A stretch of DNA of 64,000 nt from Gigantopelta aegis (GCF_016097555.1 NC_054706.1:24501378-24565377), one strand, 5' to 3'; counted from the first letter of the stretch, positions 35,875-48,400 are shown. Translations and numbers: made by a program. The notes: generated from the sequence alone by a model not told the origin.

Positions 35875-36400
35875 TTTTTTTTTTTTTTTTTAAATATTTA
35901 TTCACAGAACCCCTGTTTACATTTGTTATCTGTCCCAACCACAGGGATGAAGTGACAGAGTTACATTACCAAATTAAACATTATCATTTAGGTATACATA
36001 TCGAAATTTTCATTCATTATTTACAATTGTTATTATCACGAAGTTATACATGTATGTGTGAATATTAATGATAGTTAGAAAAACGATTGTATATTATTTA
36101 GTCCAAGTTCTCATAGTTTATAATTTTGGACTAGACATGTAAAATAATAAACAAAAATTTACTATACAAAATGGGGTCTGCGAGATATGTTCGCATCATG
36201 GGAAGGTGTACTATCATTTCACAATGTCTCATTCAAACCAATCATTTATTTATGCTTTTAAAGAACAGAACCCAAACCAATTATCTTTTATGTCCATATC
36301 CACAAAAGGCAAAAACCATGTTTTTAGCACTACCTTATTCTGTCTCTCTAGAATTTTGTAGTATCACCCATAGCTGATAGACATAACGCGTTAGCTTACA
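35875..36400 (-). mobile_element. Retro-insertion 3' end with poly(A), minus strand
   Basis: Read on the minus strand, AATAAA is followed about 7 nt later by about 17 A residues (T-run at 35875-35892), ending exactly where the Tc1-like transposase breaks off. This is the signature of a reverse-transcribed polyadenylated RNA (LINE end or processed transcript). The upstream limit and the target duplication could not be fixed. No coding sequence is recognised. Confidence 0.5.
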
Positions 36401-36653
36401 ACACTGGATTGTGGTGGGCTGTAAACTGTCTGAGAAGATTGAATCCTAGGTGCCATACCGCATGACAGGCTAATGACATATGCTAGCTCTAAGTGTTTAC
36501 ATCCAGCGAAGGTGTTTTATATAAACTATCTCTGGCTGGATGTTTTGGCTTACAAAGAAATAACAACTCTGGCTGAGGTAGCTAGAATCGACTGTTTACG
36601 CATCACGATGACCGGTCCGTTTGTGATAATGTGATAATCTGAGATGGACTGCA

Positions 36654-36693
<40 letters not shown>
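36654..36693 (+). repeat. Poly-G run of 40
   Basis: An uninterrupted G homopolymer. Its exact length is prone to assembly error. Confidence 0.95.
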
Positions 36694-36910
36694 CTGGAAG
36701 AGTTTAGTTCTTAGACATCTGGAATATGGTAAAATGTGTGTTGTTAACTAGTTGCTGAATAAATATTGGTTATGTAAATAGTTTAATAAGAAGTGATTGC
36801 AGAGTGCATTTAGTTCTACAGAAGAAACATGCAGTTAAGAAAATATTAACTGAACAGAGACGGAGAACCTAGTTAAACAGGAAAGTTGTTTTCCCTTATT
36901 TTAGTCTGCC

Positions 36911-37237
36911 GGGGCAGGACGTAGCCCAGTAGTAAAGTGCTGGCCTGGTGTACGGTCAGTCTAGGATCGATCCCTGTTAGTGTAATCATTGGACTATTTC
37001 TCGTTCCAGCGAGTGCTTCACAACTGGTGTTACAGACCATGATATGTACTATCCTGTCTGTGGGATGATGCAAATATTAAAGATCCCTTGGTGCTAATAA
37101 AAAAACCCAGTTGCCCATAGTTCCCTCTCTAAAATATATTTGTGGTCACTAACCACATGTCTGACACCACATACCTGTAGTTGTGTTGAGTGTGTCATTA
37201 AATATAAAATTTCTTTCTTTCTTTCTTTCTTTCTTTT
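36911..37237 (+). mobile_element. tRNA-headed SINE, diverged
   Basis: Head GGGGCAGGACGTAGCCCAGT, B box GGATCGATCCC, then body, tail and (TTTC)n. It has many substitutions relative to the 8630 copy, so it is older. Confidence 0.85.
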
Positions 37238-38450
37238 TTTAAACATGGCTCCCATATGCAACAACCTTAGTTAAAAATTATGATCTAGCTATGTCTGTAT
37301 TTTGTAGACAATTTGAATATTATATAAAAAATAAATTTAAGTTGCAATTTAAAATGAAAATGCCTGGGAATTGTTTATTGTAAAAAGGATGCCGGCCCAA
37401 AGATGATAAATGTTTTATGACCATACGCAATAAAATATTTTAATTTACTTAGCATAGAGGGAAATTAGTTTATATTATTTCAAAGGTGTCATCACAGGAT
37501 TGTAACTTTTCTAGTCATTGTATATTTTATAGACATTATATAATATTTGACATATAGTTGAACATGAATTAGTAGATACAGGTCAAGTATTTTTCTGTAA
37601 ATCGGAGTCCGTTCATGGTAGTTCATATTATAACTAATTGGTTAGAAGAAGCGACCCCCTTTATATAAATGGCATAAAAAAAAATATGCATACTAATAAT
37701 AAATATTGTTCATTGTAGTAGTTGAAATGTATGCACATTCATATTTTCTGGGCTAAAATATCTAGATATTACTACATTAACTGGAATAATTGTAGCATTT
37801 CAGATGTTCCAATGGTGAGATATCTCTGGTCATTATAACAAAGTGGTTACTGCTATAGTGTGTTTAAATAAAATGTGTGTGTGTGTACATGTATATCATT
37901 ATACGAGCGCATTAGACAAACATTATACTTAATCACGCACTAGATCAGTGCTGATGACGAATGCATTAAATTGTATTTAGATATGTTTTACACCTGGTCA
38001 ATGGGGGAAATGCATATAAATGATACATTGTCGCTGTTTTGTTGGAGCAGCCACTATGCCGGTAACAATTTTCCTTTGGTATTTTACAGACCAAGTGTTG
38101 AAATACCTCACAGAGAGGACATATGATCAGGTTGCCAGGGTCTAGATTGAAAATTAACGTTGCGGAAAGACACGGGCTTAGGATGTGATAATAATCCAGC
38201 TCAGATTTCAAGATATCACTTGCCGGATTCGTTTCGAGTTGTGATGTGTCATATCCAGCTTTGTTTTGTAGATCCACATAGTCACATCACGGGACACACA
38301 CATTCCCACCTGCGTCATATTGAATTCTTAGGGGAACAAAAATAACAGTTAAAACTTGATACACAACTATCCACAAGCACCAAACGCCTAGAGTTTGAGG
38401 ATTTAAAAAAACATGGAACATGGAATAGGTGATTTTAACAATTCACTAGC
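37238..38450. other. No clear gene; eroded SINE body
   Basis: Bases 37995-38055 look like a worn SINE body (AATGCATATAAATGATACAT..). The minus frame 37966-38277 overlaps it and has no domain. A TTTGGTATTTTACAG acceptor-like string ends at 38090, but no good exon follows it. Confidence 0.4.
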
Positions 38451-38452
38451 CA

Positions 38453-38455
<3 letters not shown>

Positions 38456-38509
<54 letters not shown>
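38456..38509. repeat. (AT)n microsatellite
   Basis: About 27 AT dinucleotides. Confidence 0.95.
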
Positions 38510-38512
<3 letters not shown>

Positions 38513-38595
38513 GGTAGCCAGGATTGTATATGGGGGTAGTGGATATAGAGGACACTGCTTTTACACATTTTATGGGGTGATTTTTGCATTTGGGT

Positions 38596-39421
38596 AAAAC
38601 CTACGAAAATGCGCATTCTGCTGCTTTTACACGTTGATTGTAAATATATTTGTCATTTTATTATAAAAATTGCTGTTTAAATCAAAAAGTTGAAGGTCCT
38701 AATTTTGTTTTGCCCAATCCAAAACTACCCGGATACGAACGAGTGAAAATTTAAAGGAAAATGCCGAATATATTATTGGCCCAGGTATTCATTTGGTTTT
38801 CAATTACAGGTATTAAAACCTTTACGTATTAACTTACTTGCGGTTTGACAGTAGAATTGTGGTATTACTTGCATATTTAAAATATACTCATATTATTTTA
38901 GTAAGTTTTAATCACATATAACTTCTAAACATTGTTTTCAGTAACATCTGACCCATGTTGCATGCAAACATCTTACACACAATGAGTTTTTTTGTGCATT
39001 TTTGTAAAACCTACGAAAATGCGCATTCTGCTAGGAATCATTACACGTTGATTGTAAATATATTTGTCATTTTATTCTCTTAAATTGCTGTTTAAATATT
39101 AAGTTAAAGAACATTTGTTTTAGAACATGTTAAAACGTAGACACTTTACAACGAATGGAAACTTTTAAGAAAAAAATGCCGAATATAGTTACTGGCCCTG
39201 TATTCATTTTGAATCGTTAAATTACTGTGTATCAAAATCCATTAAACGTATTAACTTAACTTAATTCAGTCAGTACCTCAACACTACAGATATGGTGCAG
39301 TTTACTCTGATAGCTTACATTTCGTGTTTAATTAGTGTAATAAATATATCTGTTATAACTGGTATGATAGCTTACATTTCATGTAATAATTAGTATAACA
39401 AATATATCTGTTATAACTGGT
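38596..39421 (+). repeat. Diverged 400-bp tandem repeat plus a 55-bp duplication
   Basis: TAAAACCTACGAAAATGCGC..CACGTTGATTGTAAATATAT occurs at 38597 and 38998. It is followed in both by AATGCCGAATAT..TTGGCCC/CTGGCCC and ACGTATTAACTTA, so two units lie about 400 bp apart. At 39310-39421 a unit GATAGCTTACATTTC..ATCTGTTATAACTGG is doubled. Confidence 0.7.
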
Positions 39422-39424
39422 TTT

Positions 39425-41600
39425 AAGGCTTTGCTTTGTTTGACAAATTGTTTTTCTAAAGTTGTTAAGAGCTTCTAACAACCTGCTACAATACCAGGGA
39501 GTACAATTTACCATCTGAGTGTAGGATAAGGTTACTGTGCACACATCCGGAAACACCCATGACCCTTTCCAGTGTTTGCCATCCAAAGATAATTTGTTAT
39601 TGTTTACAATTACTTCCTGCCGCCAGTACATTTTCAAAGTATTAACAACACCGACCCAATTAGGTCTCTCCGAGCTGCGAAATTAAACGTTGACTGTATG
39701 CCACGTGGACTCACTGCAAGATAACATTATTCTTGACTTGAGATTCACACAAGTTGTCACATATGCTGGACTGTAAGAAAAACTGTTTATAAAATAGCTT
39801 GCTCTGGCATGCTGGTTGGAGCTGTTTGTGTTCAAGTTCCAAGAACCAGAATAAATTAAATAGTTCTTCATCTAATTACATCATGATTTATTATTATTAG
39901 CAGACAAAACTTTTAAGGTTTATACTAAAACAAATAACTGCTAGCATCTAAAAGCAAAATAAGTAGCAAAAGTTAAGTTTCCGATTTTTAAGTGCATTCC
40001 AAAGTTTTCAGTGCAGTTTTCTCAGATTGAAGTGGAAAGAGATAAGTGGTTCTGGCACTAACCCCTCGATATATATATATATAATACATATATATATATA
40101 TATATAATACATATATCATATAATCATATCATATATAATACATGTATCTTACATTTTCAGTACAATCAAAGTATGTGATATCTTTTTAGATCACATACTT
40201 TTTTTTTTTTTTTTTTAATTAGCTGTAAATTAATCGAGGTCACGGCACTAGGTTTATTGATATTTAAGCAAACGTAATAGGGTGACACTCCATAATTTAA
40301 TCAATTTAACGTTTGCATTCTTAGTCATCCAGTGTTCAGAAAAAAAACCCAACAACAACAACAAAACTGTTAAGCAGTAGTTTATTTTTACTTGACGTCA
40401 TTTTCATTCAAAAAGACACCGCGTCACATATTTTTACGTCATTTGAATATCGGGTAATGGCTGACTGGAATTATAATTGGGTATACAGTATACAAAAACA
40501 TGTTGTATTAAGTTTGAGATTATATGATAACAATATTATTATCCTCGTGTGTCTCGGCATCGTCAGTATCATATATTAGGAATAAACATAATGTATTATG
40601 CTCGCTAGAGGCTCGCATAATACACTTTTTATTTCTCATACAAAAGTGTACACATCGTTTTTTTTCGGTTCATACTTGCATGAACCAAAAAGTAAGCACG
40701 GTAAATTTTTATAATTAAATTTATATGCATAGTTTAATAATACATAACTGAATTTATTTTGTTTAGCTTTAATACGCCTGTAGTATTGTTTGTATAAACT
40801 CCATTGGTACTTATGACGCGTAAGAATGGAAATGTTCATTCACTATTATTTGAATTAGGATTTTTAAAATGTATATACGTATGTATATTGATAAAACAAA
40901 AACAAAAAACCCAAACAGATTTTAAAAACGTCTGACCTTTTTTCATTTTCTTTTCTGACTTCTCCAAAAAGTCACAATGAACACTTCGTTGCTCATTTCA
41001 AAGCTTATTTTATGTGGTTTATTGTAAACCTTGGTGTGGTGGCCCAAAGTGGCCATAATGTTAGGGAAATGATGCCATGTGACTTGAATAAAAACAATTG
41101 GTGCGAAAACCATAGTTCCAAACAAACACTCATATTTTTTTCTCTTTTTTTTAAAGATTAAATAACGTTCTAAATTTATGGCAACTATTGTTTTAATTTA
41201 ATGAATCATGAAAATATTTTTTATACTAAAGAAGAAAACAAAATCATGTTAAAACCAAAAACATATACACTTTTTTATATAATTTTCTTTTCTAACAGCT
41301 GCTCCTAAGGGTAGCATGGCCATGCCATAGCTCATTTTAAAGCTTATTACATGTATCTTATTAAACACTATTGTGAAATGGCTAAAGATGGATACAATGT
41401 TTAAAAATATCACGTGAGAGGACCCCATTACTTTAAAATGCATAGCTACAAATAAATAGGTATATATCTTAATTTTGAAGAAAAAAGGAAATGTTTGTTT
41501 CATTATTTTTAAATCTTAATGTTTGACATAGTAAGTAAATACAATCCTAAAAACAAAAATCAATTAAAACATTAATGCGACTGTTTCTAATTTAAATATG
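39425..41600. other. No gene seen; AT microsatellite and diverged duplicate
   Basis: (AT)n clusters lie at 40068-40140, and a T-run lies at 40199-40218. Two loosely similar segments (about 40965-41110 and 41285-41455, sharing GCTCATTT(C/T)AAAGCTTATT) suggest an old duplication. No domain-bearing frame is seen. Confidence 0.45.
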
Positions 41601-41709
41601 TTCTTTCAAAAACCCGCAGAAAATCATCATAGTATCCATTTTCAATATCTTGCTTGTTCTTTCAAAAACCCGCAGAAAATCATCATAGTATCCATTTTCA
41701 ATATCTTGC
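41601..41709 (+). repeat. Perfect 56-bp tandem duplication
   Basis: TTCTTTCAAAAACCCGCAG to TTTTCAATATCTTGC is repeated exactly at 41601 and 41657. This is a recent slippage or duplication event. Confidence 0.95.
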
Positions 41710-42560
41710 AACTCGGTAATTAAAAACAATTACTTCATTCATTACGTGTTTATGCTTACCCTGCTAATGGGTAGAACATCATTAGGGAAAAACGGCTTGG
41801 TATAAAAGATTTGCCACTAAATATTAGATTTTCACGTATCCAGAATCACACCATAGGTGGACCATCATGCCAGCATGCTTCTGGAAATATGATGTCCCTC
41901 TCTAATAATCGTGCAGTGTTTTCCACTTGCCCAGAAGTAGGTCTCAGATTTTGTCTCTTTATGGTACATGTAAGTGTTCACTTTATGTTTTAAGTTTATT
42001 CAGAATGATTTTTTCCCCAAGGAATCTGATGGTGTAAACAGATTTTTTTTTTTAATGTGCTCAAATGCGAACACTCACTTACATATGTAAATGTTGGAAG
42101 ACTTTTTTTTAAATATGTGTCAATTTACATCAATTTAAGGATGGCTACAGCGATCAAATAATGTTCAAAATCCAAGATGGCCATGATATTGCTCACCATT
42201 CAAATTGGCCCCCAAAATGTTGACCTTGTCTAAAGGGTTCGCCAAGTACATGTCAAGTCCCCTTAATGTTTTTTGTCTTGTATATGTACTGCCACATTAT
42301 TGTAGCAGATTGATAATCAGATGGAAAATAATACAAACTAGCTGTCAAAAACAGAGAAATGTTATCAAATATGGCATCTAATATGCAGACTTGGAAAAAC
42401 AAGTTCACAAGGGAAACACGATACCTAGATTGTGTGTTAAAATATGTGTGTATATTAATAATTTTATCCGGAAATAGTTGATAATTAACATAATTCATGT
42501 GGACGTGTATCGATGATTATAGAAGTTGTTTCATAAATTATAACAATGAGTTTTTGTTTG
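41710..42560. other. No gene seen
   Basis: AT-rich. The frames at 41811-41993 and 42253-42498 show no domain. Confidence 0.45.
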
Positions 42561-42567
42561 GTTGATT

Positions 42568-42640
<73 letters not shown>

Positions 42641-42860
42641 ATTATTATTATTTTTTTTTTTTTTAATTTTTAAATTCATAAATTGTGAAAATGTTGTTGT
42701 TGTTTTTTACCTTCACGCGTTTTTGTTTTTTTTTTTTTTGCAAATCTGGTTTGAGAACAAAAAAGTGAAACGGTATATCAACCTTGACATTGTCTGTTTG
42801 ATATGGGGTAATAAAAAAATAAAAAAAAAAAAAAATAAAAATAAAAAAAAAAAAGGAAAC
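42568..42860. repeat. (AT)n/(ATT)n and T/A-run low-complexity block
   Basis: (AT)n at 42570-42635, ATT repeats, then T and A homopolymers to 42855. The block lies beside the truncated end of the Harbinger transposase. Confidence 0.9.
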
Positions 42861-42889
42861 CCAGGGTATATGCTATTGCAAGCAGCTGT

Positions 42890-43480
42890 TTAAAACATTC
42901 CTAAGATCAACTTTAGATAAACTTTACATGTGATGCCCATGATCCTGCATTGGGAACCACTCTTTGGAGGACACTTGCAGGCAATGTGCTTCCCATCTAG
43001 TGCTCCACATGTATGGGGGAAGTTCCACTTCTGGAGGAACTTGTCAGACATAGTACGCCATCCCTCAGGAGTGGTGGGGCAGTTCATCACCTCGTGGATG
43101 TACTCATCGATGATGGCTTGGCAGACCTCTCTGACGATGAGTGACTGGGTGTTGTGGGGGACCCTCCATCCGTACTTCATGGTTGAATATTTGCTCCCAG
43201 AGACAAGGTGGCGTAAAGTCAGTGCAAGCTTCAGTCCAGGCTCCAGGGGCTCCCTGTACCAAGTGTGTTGTTTGGTGATCCTGGGACCCACTCTGGCTAG
43301 CAGCTCATCGAACATCTCGGGGGGCATCCGCATGAAGTTCTTGAAGGATCTTTGGTCCTTGTTTCGGAGCGCCACCAGAAGCTGGTCGAAGAGGCCAAAC
43401 TGCCGTCGACTGCCGATCCATGGTCTCACCCAGACTTCACGTCTTCTTCTTCTTCTTCTCCTCCTTTTTCTGTTATCTGG
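42890..43480 (-). pseudogene. PIF/Harbinger (HARBI1-like) transposase, 3'-truncated
   Basis: The reading on the minus strand begins with an arginine run (before 43429), then VWVRPWIGSRRQFGLF. It continues through FMRMPPEMFDELLARVGP and ALTLRHLVSGSKYSTM to WNFPHTCGALDGKHIACK. These are characteristic of DDE_Tnp_4/HARBI1-family proteins, and LDGKH carries the first catalytic Asp. After PPKSGS the family sequence stops, so the second Asp and the Glu are missing. Intact proteins are about 350-400 residues; here about 180 remain. A stop lies upstream of the arginine run, so the true start is unclear; the first in-frame Met is at 43429. It lies next to the ACGCT/AGCGT cluster, on the 5' side of the gene, which is probably the end of the same element. 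Not functional. Confidence 0.85.
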
Positions 43481-43609
43481 ATGTGGTGAACTGCCAAATT
43501 CATCAGATCATGCTGGTGTTGGAGAAGATCTACCTCCATCATCTCTCGTCCGAGGTCCACTAAGAAGTGAAGAAGAACTAGAAATGGGAACCTATATATA
43601 CATTTTCTC

Positions 43610-44115
43610 AAAACGCTGGCAATACGCTGGGTATACGCTGGCCAGACGCCAATCATACGCTAGTTGTACGTTAATTACGTTACTCAATCGTCAGGCATAC
43701 GCCAAAATGTCTATATACGTTGCTGATACGTCAGACATACGTTAGAAGTACGTTACTCATGCGCTATCAATGCGCTATCAATACGCTAGCTATACAGTAC
43801 ACCTTCATGCCAGCGTATGTCAGCGTCATGTCAGCGTCCCATCAGCGTACTCGACCTTGGAGTCACGCACCTCTAGCGTATTCAGCGTCTGTCTAACGTA
43901 TGTTTAGCGTATAAACCATACGTCGGAGTACGCACATATTTTTTAAACATGCTTAAAAGTAATGTTCTAACTCGCCGTATGCTAGCATATGCCAGCGTAT
44001 GCCACCGTGCTTCAAACATATACAACCTATGCCTAACGTACCCCTAGCGTATGTCAGCGTATACCAGCGTATGAGTGATATTTTTCATACGCTGACATAC
44101 GCTAGTACGATACGC
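43610..44115. repeat. Cluster of TACGCT/AGCGTA sites beside the Harbinger gene
   Basis: About 500 bp hold roughly eight ACGCT sites and eleven AGCGT sites, plus ACGTT/AACGT variants. They are arranged mostly as ACGCT in the left part (43613-43790), AGCGT in the middle and right (43811-44085), and ACGCT again at the far end (44089-44116). Typical context is CATACGCTGG or CCAGCGTATG. This looks like a subterminal binding-site array of a DNA transposon, with an internal inverted arrangement. Confidence 0.7.
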
Positions 44116-44116
44116 T

Positions 44117-44849
44117 ACAATGTGACAGGGCCATAACTCAAATGTACATGTACTTATTTCAATACCTATCAATTGTTATTATTAATTATCAATAACAAGT
44201 AAATTAAATTTAAAATGTAAGCTTGACATTCATGTAGCTAAAAACCATGTATGCGTTTATACAGACGACAACACCATCACCGACTGCGATTGGATTCGAA
44301 CTCAAGACGCCCATCTTGCCTCCTGCTAATACCCGGTCTGCCAACAATTAAGTATTACTTCTTATGTCGGCAGTTAACTATTATAATTTATCATGTGACA
44401 CAATTCACAAAGAGGTCTTACTTTGGGTACTTGCCTAGGGAAATGCTATTGACGGTAAATAAATACCCAAGGAACATTAAGACGTAACCATTTTAGACGA
44501 GTCTTATAATAGAAAAAACTGAAAGAGACAGAAAAATATAGATACCCGGAGATAGACCGGGAATGTGGGATCCAAGGGGAGACCCTTGCGGTCTCAGTCG
44601 CAATGTCAACTCTATCGGGAGACCTGTGTGTCATTCACCCAAGAGCTCTGACATATGTATTTTATCTGTATGACCATGTTGTTAATTTGTTAATAATGTT
44701 TTATGTTTGGAAAGTAAAATACAAGAACTTACAAGATCAACTTGAGACTTCTCTTCCTTCATTTACATTCTGGTAAAACAAAACTGAGAAAAAAATACGC
44801 TGTGTTAATATCTTGGCCCTATCATACCTGAGTAAAGATACAATAGAAC
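44117..44849. other. No gene; tRNA-like B box only
   Basis: GGATTCGAACTC at 44291 (minus strand GAGTTCGAATCC) is B-box-like, but I could not fold a full tRNA around it. Nothing else is seen. Confidence 0.4.
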
Positions 44850-46530
44850 AAAACCTTCCTTCTATATTCGTCTTCGTAGTTCTAGGGTGTATGACATCAA
44901 ATAATATCCCATGTAACGCCTCAGTGAACATATATACACACCACATATTTACATACTACATGGTCTTTCCCTTGAAATAAATCACAGGCACGGGTAGGTG
45001 GAGATCAAGCTGTTAGTCTTCGCATCTGTGACGGTACATGCTCTTAATTTCTTTTCGCCTGTGGCGATACATATTGTTTTAGAAGGCCGTGTGCAGTTCC
45101 AAATGCACTTAGCCCAGGTGGGAAACTTGTTACGTGATACCTTTGCGCGACGGTCGTCGAGCTGTACTTCTAATATACACCCAGCCCAGATGCGGAGCCA
45201 TGTGGCCAGTAGTTACGTAATACCTCCGCGAGTGCGGTTTTTACAACCGTGATTTGGCGACTTGGCGTCATTGAGTCTGGCGATCTAAGAGAAAGATATG
45301 CCGTCTTGGTCGCTGTGGAAATTCAGATGATAGGTGAGGTACTGCCTTGTGCCCCCAGGCGATATTCGCTGTCTCTGAGAGTTTTGAATAAGTAGCTAGG
45401 ATTTTAGATATATCGAGGAGGAACATTTGGAAGTATCCAGGGGAATGGTCGTCGTCCACTGAACGACCTATATTAGTTCAGACGGGACTTTGGTAAATAT
45501 ATATTTTCTGCTCTGTGTATAACCTTGATGTGATTGATGTGACTTTAAATATTTTAATACTGTATTATACCAATATTATTTAGACGGTGCTGCCGGTCAT
45601 CTGACGCAGTATACTGTAGTCTTACCTTTCTGATATATATATATATATATTTATATTTATATTTATATTTATATTTATATTATATATTTATATATATATA
45701 TATTTATATATATATATAAAGCTTATCCAGTCATCCTAGAGGACCTAGGTAAACTGTAGGTTATTGTCTTTATTGTGATAGGTACCAGTATTAAGTCTGT
45801 ATTACAAGATTATTGAATGAGTAGTTAGGGTTAATTAAAAATTAACCAGTTAGGAATGGAGTTGTAATTCCTTTATTAATTAAGTTCCCCTGGCAGCGTT
45901 TCTCAATTATCACACGTTACTGAACGAGTAGTAAGGGTTAATTAAAAATTAACCAGTTAGAAATGGAGTTGTAATTCCTTTATTAATTAAGTTCTCCTGG
46001 AAGCGTTTCTCAATTATCACACATGCGGGTGTTGTGTCATGGTGAAGTGATTAGCATATTGTGTAAACTAGATACCTAGAGATTAACTAATTAAGTGATC
46101 AGTTCTGGGTTGTTATTATTTGTTGTTGTTAATTAACTACTGCGACAGTACATTGGTCTGCGTAGGTTAATACAGATTCCAAAGTGTATTGTGTTTTTGT
46201 TGTGTTTTCTAGTGAGCTTAACGTGCTATAATAATATATACTTTATATAAGATCGTATCTCTGATCATACCTAGACGAGCCACTCGGGTAAATACTGCTC
46301 GATACAGAGAGATCTAATAGATATACAGTTAGGAGAGATATTTGGATAATCGTGTTTCATCCAGTTACGGGTATTATAGGATCCCCGTGACAGCATCCTT
46401 GACAACTCCAGAATCGCATAATTGGTAAGTGTATTTATATTGTCATCCTCACATACATTTCAAGCATGATAATACTTGGTAGCAAACATTGGCTTGAATA
46501 AAATTACAAGAATGTATTGGTCATATAAAA
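44850..46530 (+). repeat. Repeat family D, copy 1, split by solo LTR B
   Basis: The left part (44850-45026, CTTCTATATTCGTCTTCGTA, GGGTGTATGACATCAAATAA, ATCAAGCTGTTAGT) and the right part (46393-46530, CATCCTTGACAACTCCAGAA, TTTCAAGCATGATAATACTT) together match the uninterrupted family at 63160-63480. The LTR at 45027-46392 separates them. Confidence 0.7.
45027..46392. mobile_element. Solo LTR, copy B, with 5-bp target duplication
   Basis: It starts TGTGACGGTACATGCTC and ends GGATCCCCGTGACA. The direct repeat GCATC lies at 45022-45026 and 46393-46397. It is homologous over its length to the reverse complement of 10599-11421. It is longer because of an AT-rich expansion (45637-45716) and an internal duplication (about 45815-45905 and 45925-46020, GGGTTAATTAAAAATTAACC..GGAGTTGTAATTCC). 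No internal retroelement genes. Confidence 0.85.
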
Positions 46531-46619
46531 CAATACTTTATGACAACAAGTCCTCTCACATATGTCACCAGTTGCATTCGAGGCACTGTGAAATGCTCTC
46601 TTGCAAACACATATAAGAG

Positions 46620-46690
46620 CTGATTGGGATCGATCTTAGACCGACCGCATATCAGTCGAGTGCTTTACAACTGAGCTACCTTCCGCTCAT
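46620..46690 (-). mobile_element. SINE head fragment, minus strand
   Basis: The reverse complement reads GGTAGCTCAGTTGTAAAGCA..GATCGATCCCA. This is the tRNA-like head only. It is the most tRNA-like string in the window but lacks a 3' acceptor half. Confidence 0.6.
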
Positions 46691-47079
46691 TATTCTAAAA
46701 GTAAAGGAAACCATTATATAATGGCGGCACTGGTAAAATTACCAAGACAATAGAATAGAATAGAATTGATGTTTAACGACACCCCAAATACCAAGAGAAA
46801 ACAATCGTTGTCGGCACCTTGAGTCTAGTTTTCCTCAAATCAGTAACACATCGCCGACCAATGCTGATCGATGCAAGTCAAACATTATTTTAATTGAACA
46901 CAAATCGCAGAACGAATAATTGTGTTTCCAATTCAAAAACAATATCCAATGAATGGTGTATTACAGATACTTCCACCTCAAAAGAAACGGTTGTGTTTGT
47001 TTGTTGTCGTTTGATTTTTTATGTGTTCAACTGACGATAACTTGCATGAATCTACTGTGCAGCAGTACACCAAAACAGG
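46691..47079. other. No gene seen
   Basis: Includes TTGATGTTTAACGACACC near 46768, probably a worn SINE tail. Confidence 0.4.
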
Positions 47080-47360
47080 AATGTTTTATTGAACAACGCA
47101 CTAAAATATTTAAGTGTAATTTTATAGCGTCAGAGTTTTCGTTAAGGACCACGGAGATAATAAAATAGCAAATATGTTGCCGCCACACAGTGGGCTACTC
47201 TCCGAGTATATACAGCACCCCACAGACAGGATATTAAATGCCACAACCTTTGTTACACCAGAGGTGGGGCACTAGTTGAAACGAGAAATATTTTAATGAG
47301 TCCTTCGGCGGGAATTGATTCCAAACCAACCGCGCATCGAACGAGCGGTTTACCACTGTT
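47080..47360 (-). mobile_element. Old SINE, minus strand
   Basis: The reverse complement has head, GGAATCAATTCCCGCCGAAG, body (CTGTCTGTGGGGTGCTGTAT) and a tail remnant. It is strongly diverged. Confidence 0.7.
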
Positions 47361-47406
47361 ATTGTGGATCGCCTCACGTTAAGATCAAAAGCGGGGTCGA
47401 TCCATT

Positions 47407-47466
<60 letters not shown>

Positions 47467-47494
47467 ACATCGAAAAGCAGCAAGGACATTCTCT

Positions 47495-47529
<35 letters not shown>

Positions 47530-47540
47530 GGGGGGGGGAG
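47407..47540. repeat. (CA)n, (AG)n and G microsatellites
   Basis: CA arrays lie at 47407-47462 and 47497-47513, followed by (AG)n and a G run. Confidence 0.95.
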
Positions 47541-47754
47541 GGAGGGATGGCACAAACATATTACCGTACAAACCTTGGGAAGCGGCCGATAAATATTAAT
47601 GTGATTTATTGATTTTGATTGGGGTAACGGTTTTGTCGTGCAGATAAATTAAAATAATAAAGAAACGAGTTAGAAAAAAAACACCCAAACAAACAAAACA
47701 CAAACAAAAATAGTATAATTAGTAAAAAAAAATCGGTTTGGATATCATCCATTG

Positions 47755-48400
47755 CAGACGTTGTGAACTTCGGAAAGCTGCCTGGACATCAATGAAAAGC
47801 ACGAACATAAATCACAGGATGAGAGACGGGACAAAATTACCTCACTTTAATGAGTATGCAATTTGATACCCTCAGTGTGCATCCATTCAGTCCATTTCAG
47901 CTGGTGATGAAGCATGAACACCACATTGTACAACAACATGGCATAACTGTGGAAAGCTATCTGGACATCAGTGACAAGCACGAACATAAATTACAGGATG
48001 AGAGACAGGGCAAAATTATCTAATGGTGTCATCACTACATTGAATATGCAATTTGATAGCCTCGTTATGCATCGTTTAACAAAATTCACCAGATTGTACA
48101 ACATAAATAACTGAGAACTGTGGAAAGCTGCCTGGACATCAATGACAAGCACGAACATAAATTACAGGATGACAGACAGGACAATATTATCTAATTGTAT
48201 CACTACAGTGAATATGCAACTTGATAGTCTCATTATGCATCCTTTGAATAATTCACCAGATGGTACAAAGTAAATGACTGAGAACTGCTGAAAGCTGTCT
48301 GAACGGTTATGTCATAAGCACGAACATAAATGACAGGATGAGAGACAGAACAAACTTTAATGAGTATGCAATTTGAAATCCTCACTATCTATCGGGTGCG
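47755..48400 (+). repeat. Four tandem units of about 170-180 bp upstream of the defensin-like gene
   Basis: GAAAGCTGCCTGGACATCA or close variants start units at 47773, 47952, 48123 and 48290. Each unit continues AAGCACGAACATAAAT(T)ACAGGATGAGAGACAG, then a TATGCAATTTGATA block. A partial fifth unit (GGTGATGAAGCACGAACACCAGATGG, 48466-48491) runs up to the TATA box. The array therefore makes up the proximal upstream region of the gene. Confidence 0.85.

Noticed and set aside
44262..44330. Possible tRNA from a GAGTTCGAATCC box
   Set aside because: No matching acceptor or anticodon stem could be found.
46620..46690. Candidate tRNA gene on the minus strand
   Set aside because: A and B boxes are present, but the sequence is a SINE head with no complete acceptor stem.
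47760..48400. CRISPR-like array
   Set aside because: Units are 170-180 bp and diverged, with no short repeat/spacer structure, in a eukaryotic context.
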